Positions 26,663-37,000 of a stretch of 64,000 bases of DNA are shown piece by piece; within the stretch, counting starts at the first letter, position 1; every line of letters starts with the position of its first letter. The stretch spans positions 9,837,807-9,901,806 of the forward strand of contig NC_136017.1 of assembly GCF_048128805.1 (NCBI RefSeq). Direction: 5' to 3'. The position numbers were made by a program, and so were the translations under genes. A model generated the notes under the pieces. The model made no database searches. It was not told where the DNA came from and saw nothing but the letters and a program-made list of their open reading frames with translations. The DNA comes from Centroberyx gerrardi (Eukaryota; Chordata; Actinopteri; Beryciformes; Berycidae).

Positions 26663-27361
26663 CCATAAGCAACTTATGGGCCCATATCACTATTAAATCA
26701 TTAGATACTGACTGGGCACTGTGTCCACAATGCCAATCTGCCATTCACTGTCCATGGAGCAACCTAAACAAAGGAGGCCTGAGAGGCTGCAATGTCTTAA
26801 TGAAACACCAGAGGGCGCTATTGTCTATGTTGTTATCAACCTCTTTCCCTTACAGTGAATGTGTATTTATCTCTATTTGTCTCTGTTGCTTTATTGGCAT
26901 GACCAGACTTGGTTCACATATCAAACAGCAGCATTTACACCAACTCATTTACGCCCTAGATCATAAGAATATGAATTTTATGAATAATTCAATAGGCTGA
27001 GGTTCGGAAACCGAATGCTGAACCCCCGAAAAGTTTAGGTGTCACTTCAACTAGATGAGGTGCATTTGTTACACTGCAAAAAAATCGTTCATCCTAACAT
27101 CCCTCTTACCCCAATGGACATTTTTTGCAGTTTAAATGCATTAGAGACCCAATTTGTGATAGCAGCATGGTGCTCCCTGTTGACAACACTACTCTGACTA
27201 CTCAGACTGTTTATGTCTCTATGTTACATGTTCAGACATTTTCTGACTCTCAGATTGATTGACTGAGCTGTTGATACAAAGGCTGACAGTATGTGACAAC
27301 TAAACAGGAGTTTTAAATGCATTTTGAGGCTGTAGAAATAACATTAAAAATAGCATTCAAT

Positions 27362-27530
27362 TAGCATTTTGACTAGTCATAATGTAATTAGAGATATCTG
27401 AGTTAGCATTTTGACTAGTCATAATGTAATTAGAGATATCTGAGTTAGCATTTTGACTAGTCATAATGTAATTAGAGATATCTGAATTAGGATTTTGACT
27501 AGTCATAATGTAATTAGAGATGTAATTAGA
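27362..27530 (+). repeat. 42-bp minisatellite, four units
   Basis: A unit starting TTAGCATTTTGACTAGTCAT and ending GAGATATCTGAG repeats head to tail four times. The first three units are almost identical and the last is slightly diverged. It is in the cfap47-nufip1 intergenic region. Confidence 0.9.
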
Positions 27531-27834
27531 GGACTGCCACTACTGGGCCATACTGCTGCAGCAGGTGTAGTAGTAGCAGCAGCAGCAGCAGCAGTGTTGT
27601 TGCTTGCCACTACTGACTAACTACCACCAGGCTGAACAGTACTGCTGCAGCAGCAGCGGCAGCACCTGCCAGTTCCCCGGAGACTCCAACTGGTAAAGCT
27701 CTTACTGTGGACTTTGGCAAGAGATTAAGGAGAACAAGCCGCACGAGAGATGCGAGAGACACCACCAATCTTGTCTGTCCCTCGAGTGTCCCTTCCTTGT
27801 TTTGTTTTTTTGATTCTTTTATTTGATTCTTTTA

Positions 27835-28056
27835 TTCTTGTTTTATTCCTTGCATTTTTCTTCTTGTTTTGTTTATACTCCCTGCATTTTTATTCCTGCT
27901 TTGTTATCCGTCCCTCGACAACCTACAAGTACTCCTTCCTTGTGCCCCGATTTTTTATTTTTTAAAATTTTATTCTTGTTTTATTCCTTGCATTTTTCTT
28001 CTTGTTTTGTTTATACTCCCTGCATTTTTATTCCTGCTTTGTTATCTGTCCCTCGA
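27835..28056 (+). repeat. Direct duplication with 137-bp period
   Basis: A segment of about 85 bp containing TTCTTGTTTTATTCCTTGCA and ending GTCCCTCGAC occurs at 27835-27919 and again at 27972-28056 with one difference or so. Short open frames crossing it are an artefact of the pyrimidine-rich unit. Confidence 0.85.
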
Positions 28057-29004
28057 CGGATTTTTCCATGACGCTTTTGTTCTTTACAGCCCGCTGTGGT
28101 ATCTGTATTGACTTTGTCCCCAGTGGGAGTCCAAGTTCCTCTTGCAGGTGATCTTACCCATCAGTGTTGCCTGTAAATGTCCCCTGTGTTGTCATGGCCT
28201 TTAAATTTGAACCAACTGCTCACTGGCTGTAGTATGTTGAATACCACAGACACCATGTTGGACTGCAGTTGGGACTGTGGCAGCCACTCAATAGATATGA
28301 TGCATTGTAAACTTGACAAAATAAATTGAATAAAATGACATTGTTGCATCCTGCCTTTGAAGCCATTTTCTTGTCTTGTCAGTGTGTTTTATGGTGCGTC
28401 AGTGTTTGAGCCAAGGTATGGAGGGCTGTGACATGAATATTCGTTATTTGATGATGTGAGCATTCATTAATTGTTGTGGTCATTTCTTATTTGAAGATTG
28501 TATGTTTTTATCATTAGGTATGATCATTTAATTCATATGGATTAGTTTCAGATTCTAACGATTTAAACAGTGACTCCAAAGACTGCATGTTACCAAAACA
28601 GTACAGAATAAACAGAGATATACATGAGCCCAGCTTTCTGTAAAGGCTGGTTTGAGTTTGATCAGACCCCCAACCCTGTCAATACAGTGTCAAAGGACAA
28701 ACCTTTCAAAAGAAGTTTAATTATCAATAAAGATAATGTGATTCATCTCCATAATGAAAAAGAAAATCATCACTGTACAGTACATGGTATGGTACAAAAA
28801 TATAATGTTGTTAGTAACACTAACATAATCACATTACAGAAAAAAATTAAAACAAATTTCTTGAACAATAACGAAAGAATTTCTGTAGACAGAAGCATGT
28901 CATCATTAACATTAAACCGAGACCGAGTGACAAAAATGTCTCGGTTTTATGTTTCGGGACAAAATAAGGTTGATCTATATTAGCAAATCTTTCCCCTAGG
29001 GATT

Positions 29005-32000
29005 TTACATATCAGCACCAGGACTCTCCCATATTTCGTCATCATAAATATAAGGGGCCGGTATGACTTTATCTGTGGAGGTCAAACTCAGCCGGCGCTC
29101 AGCATTTTGTGCCGAGTCCACTGGAGGATCCTGGGATTGTTCTAAGTGGACTTGCTCGCTCGGTAAACCCTTCTCCTGGCTGCACTCTGTCCCTGAAGTT
29201 TCAGTTATGTTGCAGGTTTGTGGCACACGCTGGTCAACCGGAGTGTCTGTGGCATCTACAGCTGCACTGGGGTTTGACTCCTGGCTCATTTTAGCCAACA
29301 GTCCGGTTTCTGAAGACGCCTGATGGTCAACTCCCTGCTCTGTGACGCCTTCATGTGATGCAACGCCTCCCGTCGAACCTTTTGCTCCACCGACCAGTGA
29401 GGCCGACTGGGTTGAACGCCTCGGTTCCTCTGATGTCATTTCCTGTGTCCTGTGGCGCTCTCTGGCTGTGTGTGTAGCCTTGCTCCCCTCCCGGTTCCCA
29501 GAGCCGCTCTCCAGTCCGAAGAAGTTGTTTCTGACAACGTAGCGTACGCACTGCAGGAGGACGTTCCTCTCGTGGCGGACGTCTGGGGCCAGCAACTGAA
29601 CAGAGCGAAAGACAATACAGTAGCTCATGACTATCAGAAACTGTGTTACAAAAAATAGATTTTGTTGATTAGAATTTTCATTTTGGAGTGAACTGTTCCT
29701 TTAAGATTGCTAATTAGGTTGTACCTCATAATACAGAATGAGTGTTTATATACATTTCTTAACTAAAGATTTTTAACACATTTCACTTTTCTGAACACTT
29801 AATTCACCCGAACAAACCCCTTTTACTGAGAGGTGTTGGCTAAATTAGGCTAAAAACTACAGTGTTTGAATAAAGACCGTGTCTAACATGTACCTTCAAA
29901 TAATATTCAAATTCTCTCTGAAATGAAAATACTGTAAATTATGCCTGTGTGCTCTCAGCTGCCTCCTTACCATCTCAAGCAGAGTGGCACGGCGTTGTTG
30001 AGGCGTGGCTGCGTCTTGTCGTCCTCCCCTGCCGCCTCTTCCTCCCCTGCCTCCTCTCCCTCCTCTTCCCCCTCTTCCCCCTCTGCCTCTTCTGCTGTCA
30101 GGTGTGTGAGGGGCGGAGCCAGGCTGGGGGTCTCGGTGGGTTTCCGTACCCCCACAGGGTCTCCTGTCCTGGGACCTTGGCGGTAGAGTCTGTAGGAGGG
30201 CCTGGTTTTCTTGCACCAGCTTGTTGCCTCTCTGGATGGGGATGGCTGAAACACATGAGGATAAATTACAGCAGCACAAAAAAATAACAGTTTTCCTTCA
30301 AATACAGCACTATAACGCAGCTTTCCTCAGGTGAAAATAAATGACTAAATATTCTGATATCTGGGGTGTAAGTCGATAGAGAGACAGAGGTTTTCCAGAC
30401 CTTAACATCTCCCTTTTGCTCAGTGTTCAATATGATGTTCACAACAACAAATATCTCAATATGTGTCATGGCTGCAGGTCTATAACTGCATAAAATGTGT
30501 AGTCATACATGAATCAGGACTGAACAAGTACAACTTTTTAAGACCTGGAAACTCTCACGTTCATTTTCCATACTTTTCAAGATTTTCCAGACCAGTGAAG
30601 AAACCCTCCAAGACAAGTGAGTCATTATTCTATATCACATATCTACATCACATATATCACAGACTGCTGACAATTAAGGCCCACATTAACGCTGTGATTT
30701 GTGAAGAAATGCCCCGGCAGACTTCCCTATACATATACGTCATATTCTTCTGCAAAGTGACACAAATACGCAGCATGAAATGACTTCTTCGTGCTTGTGA
30801 ATCCATGGTCGTCCTGACGTGCTGGCACTGGACGGCACGTCTTCTGAGGCACAGGCTCTGTCCTGCAGGGGGTGAAGAGGAGGGCGGTCGACTCACCCTC
30901 TGGCTCCTCGTCGCTGTCACTCTCGCTCATGGAGCCGTAGTTGGCCACCAGGGAGCCCAGCGCTGAGCTCATTTGTTTAGGGGCCACCACCAGCCCGGCA
31001 TGCCTGGAGTCAGCAGCTGGCTCCTCTCTGTCCGAATCTGGGAAACACATAAGAAAAGCATTGCAGTAGACATCGGTTTTCATGCCTATTGTCCGTCTGA
31101 TTTTCTGTGAGGTTCTGAAATGAGCCTTTATGGCAAATTCTGACATGTTTACAGTGTCGTTTGAATACTGTCACTGTCTCAGTCAGACGAGTCACTCACC
31201 AGGGTCACTGCTGACCAGAGCGCCCAGTGGATCCCCGTTGCTGAGCGGCTGAGTGAGGGGCGGAGGTCGCTCTGATGCGCTGCATTCTGGGTTGTGAGGG
31301 CCTTGTGGGTTTCCCCCCTGGAACCTTCTGTTACCCCACCCGCGCCCTCGTCCCCTTCCTCGTCCTCTGCCTCTCATTCGCCTGGTGATAAAATATTACA
31401 GTTTTTAGTTTGTTTTCTTATGTTGTTCTCTATTCAGCTCACATGTCAAATAAAGAGCACAAATAAATTATTGTTTTCTAGTTTGCTCTGAAGGACAAAA
31501 GAGCGATCTAATCCGACAATGAGAATTAATGCCATTACGTTCCATAATATGATGTAATTTGCACATATCATTTCCACACATACCCAAACTGAGCAGTCTC
31601 CAGAACCCCTCCTCTCTCCTCCCGGACCTCCAGCACTTTTCTCTTCTTCTCCACATTCTGAAGTGTTGGATAATTCCTGGAAAGACACATTTGGGCTCCA
31701 GTTGAACAAAGGCAGTCATAACACCTTGATGACATGTACTTCACTTGGTGGCTTGGAACTGAACATCATGTGTAACACTTGACTTGTGGGGGAAAAAAGA
31801 CAGGATATGTGTGCCACCTGGTGGTGTAATGGCAGAAATTGGTCAGGGGGTAAAAAAAGCACATGGCAGCTACAGCAAGGAGATACCAGAGAGTCACAAA
31901 CAGGCTCTAAGATGAGTTTGTGAATACTGACTTGCGCCTCTCCTCTCTCCATTTGGCAATCTCGTCTGGTGTGTCCAGCTTGATTCTTTTAGCTCCCGGG

Positions 32001-33175
32001 GCATGGCTCTGTGGAAGACGGGATATAAAAAAAGACTGATATTAGCAAAGGAAAAAACTCAGAGCCAAGGTTTAAGATGTTACAGCAGTGGGTTCACTTA
32101 CGTTTTTCCAATGGATGCTGACTATTTTTTCATGAGCCGTGAAGCTGCAGCCGGGAACAGAACACTTGGAAAGAGACAATTAATTGAGACAATATTGTGA
32201 CTATTGATTACCATAAACAAGCAACACCAAAAATGAAAATAAAACAAACATATACACTAGTTTAAGTCCAGTAAATTACCTCGACATGTTGAGAAATATG
32301 CTCATTGTACTTCTCTTGGTTTTTGAATCCCCGGTCGCAGGTGTCACAGAAATGAGAAAACTCTGGTTCTTTCTTGTTTTTCTGCGGTGGGTTACACGTA
32401 AAGTCAATTCACCATACATCACCATCACCATCATGTTGAATGACAAAATCCTACCAGGACTAGTATTTACCTTTTTCCCATGGTTGTTATGTCTTCCACC
32501 TCGATGGCCACCTTGATGCCCTCCATGATTGAAGTTTTGACCTGAGAAGGTCAAAGATTGAGGGTTCAGGAATGAAAATAACACACACACAAAACACATA
32601 CAGAGACACACATTACTATTTGTGAGGACTCCCACTTACTGCTTTTAAGAATCAGTCCCTTACACTTACATATGTAGGCTATACCTAACCCTAACCTTAA
32701 CATTAAACTTAAACCTAACAATGAATAAGATCATGGCTAAGCTGGACGGGGCAAGTGAAAAGAGAATTATTCTATAGGGAAAAGTAAAAATAGTCATTAC
32801 AGATCCACAATGCTTTACATGGCAACAATATAAAGAGAAGATGACAAGACCTGGTGGTACATTTGTATGCCAACCAACGCACAGCTGCAGCCTTGCTGAA
32901 TACTCACCGTATGGACGTTTTGCTCCGTGATTTCCACGACCTCCTGGACCTCCTGGACCTCCACGGCGTCCACCGCGGTCCCCAAAACCTGCCCCATAAT
33001 GCCAGCCCGCCTGGCCGCCGTGCTCCCACGGGTCGGAGGGAGTCTCGCTCCAGCTCCACATGCCGGGGTGGAAGCTGCTGGAGCGGGGCTGCTGCTGGAA
33101 GGACGGGGGTTTGATGAGGGGGGTTTGAGGAGGACAGCCAAAATCCGGCGGGGGGTAGTGTCCCGATTCGTTCAT
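29005..33175 (-). CDS. nufip1: NUFIP1, box C/D snoRNP assembly factor
   Basis: Nuclear FMRP-interacting protein 1 is an adaptor that helps the R2TP chaperone assemble SNU13 and NOP58 into box C/D snoRNPs. Exons: 33175-32908, 32541-32471, 32381-32280, 32164-32102, 32008-31932, 31676-31584, 31381-31200, 31037-30897, 30245-29971, 29595-29005; phases agree and give 620 residues. The N-terminus is rich in Pro and Gly. Residues about 124-147 form a C2H2 finger (C-x2-C-x12-H-x3-H), with a second Cys/His cluster in exon 4. Residues about 173-206 ([20 protein letters not shown] and on) match the conserved SNU13-binding region of the NUFIP1/Rsa1 family. Exons 7 and 9 encode RG and RGG arrays. Residues 425-452 ([20 protein letters not shown]) match the C-terminal segment that contacts ZNHIT3 in human. 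About 168 low-complexity residues follow it, making the protein longer than human NUFIP1 (495). I chose the ATG at 33175; an in-frame TTG 13 codons upstream is not a credible start. Confidence 0.93.
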
Positions 33176-34035
33176 AGTGTCCGCGCGAAGTCTTTCTCCA
33201 CGTCGAAAGCTCAACGAGTGAAGTAAATTGAAGCTAAAGTTGGATTTCGCACCATGCAGCTCTCACATGTGGATGTTTTGCTCTAGTTTACACATACCGT
33301 GCGCGTCACTTCCGCGAGATCAGGAAGGACAAATATGCACGAGCAGCCAAATTGAGCCAATCATTTTTTTAAAAAAATAAAACACCAACAGTTCTTATAG
33401 TTTTCTTGCAAATTGAAAATGGTGGACACCTTCTAATGCAACATTGTCTTAGTTAATTTGTAAGGACAGTAATTATTTGTATTAGGCATGTCGGTATGTA
33501 CAACTTCTCGCGACCTTTCATATTGGGTTGCCAGGTTGCAGTTAAAAAAAACGCATTTTCCCCAATGGAGATAAAGTTGCCACCAAAACCAAATTAATTA
33601 AAAACATAAGCCTACTGCGTTAGGTAAATAAACCTAGCGGCACTGGTACCAGGTTTTTGCATATGCCTACTGAGTTGTCAAGTCGGTTGGTGATTTAACT
33701 AAATCACTAAAATGTAAAAATGTATTTTAAACTGCAACATGGCGTTGAATGATGTTTTGGTTATGCTGGAAACAGAAGCTGCAATGCGTGGTTTCAAACA
33801 AGCTGAAGTGTAGGTAAAAATATAAATTCTTGTCTGTTGTCTGTTTTTGTTAAAACCAAATCGGGTGTTAATTGAAAACGGACCTGGCAACCCTGCTGTT
33901 TCCGGGTGCTCTCTCTCACCGCGTGTGGTTCAGAGTGAGAGCAGCGGCAGCAGCGTGGTGACTTGGAGGAAAAACCTGAAGGCTCTCCCATAAGAGAGCA
34001 ACCAAACTCTAGTAAAGACTTGAATAGCTAGCAAA
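33176..34035. promoter_or_regulatory. Divergent nufip1-nop58 intergenic region, probable shared promoter
   Basis: The two start codons point away from each other across 860 bp. The nufip1-proximal 150 bp is relatively G/C rich. On the nop58 side, a CTCTCTCTCACC tract at about 33909-33921 lies upstream of a GCAGCGGCAGCAGCG stretch; such a pyrimidine tract could be a 5'-TOP start, which is common in snoRNA host genes (inference). The middle is occupied by a MITE, so two separate core promoters are also possible. Confidence 0.5.
33535..33893 (+). mobile_element. MITE with 12-bp perfect inverted ends, upstream of nop58
   Basis: GGGTTGCCAGGT at the left and ACCTGGCAACCC at the right are perfect inverted repeats around about 359 bp of A/T-rich, non-coding sequence. 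It occupies much of the space between the nufip1 and nop58 starts, ending about 140 bp before the nop58 ATG. No target duplication was recognised. Confidence 0.65.
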
Positions 34036-37000
34036 ATGCTCGTGCTATTCGAGACCGCCGCTGGATATGCGATATTCAAAGTATGTATTGAGTTTTGGTT
34101 TCTTGTCCGGTAAAGCTCGGGCGATTATTTTTCATTTCATTAACGTACCAGAGTTAGCTAACATTAGCCAGACAGCTAGTTACCCACTGCACATGTTGAT
34201 TTAACGTTACCAGTAGCGAGTAACATGGAAAAAAAATAGCCATTGCTTTTAATTCCTACTCGAGTAACACGCAGAATCAACTTTTTTGTCTGTATATGAA
34301 TGTTATACTGCTCTCGTGGCTAATGCACAAGCTAACATTTAGATATCAGCGTGAAGGCCCAGTAACCACGTGTGCATGTGGCTAACCTTAGTTCAGACTG
34401 CCACTACTCCGCACAACTCAACATTCACATGCATGCAGTGGTAATTTAGTGACGGTGCGGTTTCAAAATAGTGAATTTCCCCCTAACTTAAATGCAGACA
34501 CCAACATGTAACACTAAAGACATTTTACACACAAGTTTATTAAGCTCGAACATTTAAAACCCGTGCTGATCAGATTTTTTTTGAGTGCACCCAGCTAAGT
34601 TGGCTAATTTGTTATATTTCAGGTCCTTGATGAGTCCAAACTGCAAGAGATCGATAGCCTATGGAAGGAGTTTGAGACACCTGAAAAGGCAAACAAAGTG
34701 TGAGTATTGTTGCTGCATATAAGAGCAGCTGCTATCCCACAGATGCAGTCAGTGAGTTCCCATGATGTGATTGAGTATATTTAATGTGAAGTGGATGTTA
34801 ATCTCGGTCTTAAATGTTTTCTTTTACCCCTGCCAGTGTGAAGTTGAAGCACTTTGAGAAGTTTCAGGACACAACAGAGGCCTTGGCAGGTAATGGCACA
34901 TCTCGTCTATATGTAAATGTACGGTCCAGATCTCCGGTCTGTGATGCATCTCTGTGTCTGATTAAAACATGAGGTCATTCAGCAGTATTCGTCACTACCA
35001 TTGAGACTGCAGCCTTTACTATAGATAGCTGGATGGGAAAGAAACAATGCTGGCAAATTTTCAACAGGGATGGGAATTGTAGCCCCCCCCCTGGAATTTG
35101 ATTTCTTTTGGTATAACTCCCACTCAATACATAATGGAAGATAACTGCACCTTATGTAGGTGTTCCAGTGTATTTGATGTGATCTTCCTAATCTCTGCCA
35201 CTCAGCTGCCACCGCCATGACCGAGGGAAAAATCGGCAAGAGTCTGAAGAAAGTTCTGAAGAAGGTCGTGGCCAAGGAGGCTCATGAGCAGCTGGCCATC
35301 AGCGATGCAAAACTTGGTGGGGTCATCAAAGTAAGCGGTCCAAAATATAAACCATCAGAACTCATTAGAAATTAAATATTCAGATCATTAACTGTGGAGA
35401 AAGTCCATGCTCAAACAACAAAAAATGTGTATAGATCCAAGTCAGTCCCCATTTAAACACTTCTTTTTGTTGTATTAAAAACACGAAGAACCTTCAGACA
35501 GGGAAAGACAGTTTGCGTCATCATCAGCTTTTGTCTGAAGTGTCATTTGGAAGTATTGTGGCTTTAACTCACTCTGTTTTGTAGGACAAGCTGAACCTGA
35601 GCTGCGTCCACAGCCCTGCCGTGGCTGAACTGATGAGAGGCATCAGGAACCAGATGGAGGGCCTCATCACTGGACTTCCTCCCAGGGAGATCAGCGCCAT
35701 GTCCCTGGGGCTGGCTCACAGGTAGGTGACGCACAGATGCAGTGTTATATATAAATCTGACCGCTGCCTATGATTACACTTGCTGACTGAAACTTCGTGT
35801 GGATTTTCCTCAGCATTCGTCACTACCACTGAGTTAGCGGTCTCCCCCATGACATAGCAGAATCAGAAACAACATGTGAATTAACTCGCTGGTCGATCTT
35901 CTTCTTTTCTTTGTGTTCTCCAGTTTATCCCGCTACAAGCTGAAGTTCAGTCCGGACAAAGTGGACACCATGATTGTGCAGGCCATATGTAAGTTTTGCG
36001 TTATACGACGCGAGAAGCACAAAACAATATTCAGTGATGAATGAGGCAGTTTCCTCTGAACTGCATGTGAATACACAATCTGAATCTGAGTGGTCTCTCC
36101 TTGTCTCTCCAGCTCTTCTGGATGATCTGGACAAAGAGCTTAACAACTACATCATGCGCTGCAGAGAGTGGTACGGCTGGCACTTCCCCGAACTGGGCAA
36201 GATCGTCACAGACAACCTGGCTTACTGCAAAAGTGTTCGCAAGATAGGTAATGATAATCGATATTTGTAAAGCACTTCACAAAATAACTCCAAAGTCCTT
36301 CATTCATCTCCTATGGGTTTACTAGACTAAATCATGTTGTTTGCACACTGTGTGTCACCAGGCGATCGCACAAACGTCTCCAGCACCGATCTGTCAGACA
36401 TCCTCCCAGAGGAAGTGGAGGCCGAGGTCAAACTGGCCGCTGAAATCTCCATGGGAACAGAAGTGTCGGAACAGGACATCGGCAACATAATGCACCTGTG
36501 TGACCAGGTACGTGCGTGTCCTGCATCATTAGAGGAAAGGGTTTCACTGCTGGGTATCGGGGAAGTCAAGTGACAGTGGTGATGATGACGACAATTGTCT
36601 TTGTCCTGAAACAAATCATGTGGGTTTTTCAGTCACTACCTCATCTGAACAGTCACAACTAAACAACTGGAGGGACTAAAATAGTTAGCTGATTATTTTT
36701 ACGCTGGCAGCTATATTACCAGTGTCATCTCACAGTCCATGCGTTGTGTTTTCTCTCCAGGTGATCGAGATCACAGAATACCGCTCCCAGCTGTATGACT
36801 ACCTGAAGAACCGCATGACGGCCATCGCTCCCAACCTGACGGTGATGGTGGGGGAGCTGGTTGGCGCCCGTCTCATCTCGCACGCCGGTAAGTCGCGGAG
36901 AAGGGATACTTCAAGCAAACAGCCGAGCAGTGATGATGACGACAGCATGTCACTGTCCTGAATAAGACTGATGGTTTTAAGTCACTACCTCATCTGAGCT

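Larger units (their letters stand above)
25404..29004. other. Intergenic region between cfap47 and nufip1
   Basis: The two genes are on the same strand: nufip1 ends here and cfap47 starts at 25403. The region holds the cfap47 promoter, a poly-T run, a GACTTG-rich transposon-like repeat, a CTA/CTG tract, a 42-bp minisatellite and a 137-bp-period duplication. I see no gene. The nufip1 3' untranslated region should occupy its right part; an ATTAAA on the minus strand near 28715 could be its signal. Confidence 0.7.

Noticed and set aside
26294-26696. Thr/Ala- and Tyr/Leu-rich open frames
   Set aside because: Translation of a CTA/CTG repeat tract.
27750-28111. Phe/Leu-rich open frames resembling membrane proteins
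   Set aside because: They arise from a pyrimidine-rich tandem duplication and are not a gene.
28624-28983. 119-codon open frame on the plus strand
   Set aside because: A/T-rich, no recognisable domain, and antisense to the expected nufip1 3' untranslated region.
32690-32720. Telomere-like CCCTAACC motifs in nufip1 intron 1
   Set aside because: Only a few degenerate units; such phrases are common in fish repeats and do not indicate an interstitial telomere.
36028-36096. Possible fifth box C/D snoRNA in nop58 intron 6 (GTGATGA, CTGAAC, CTGAAT)
   Set aside because: Boxes are present, but there is no convincing terminal stem and neither guide region matches an rRNA segment I can recall; chance occurrence is likely.
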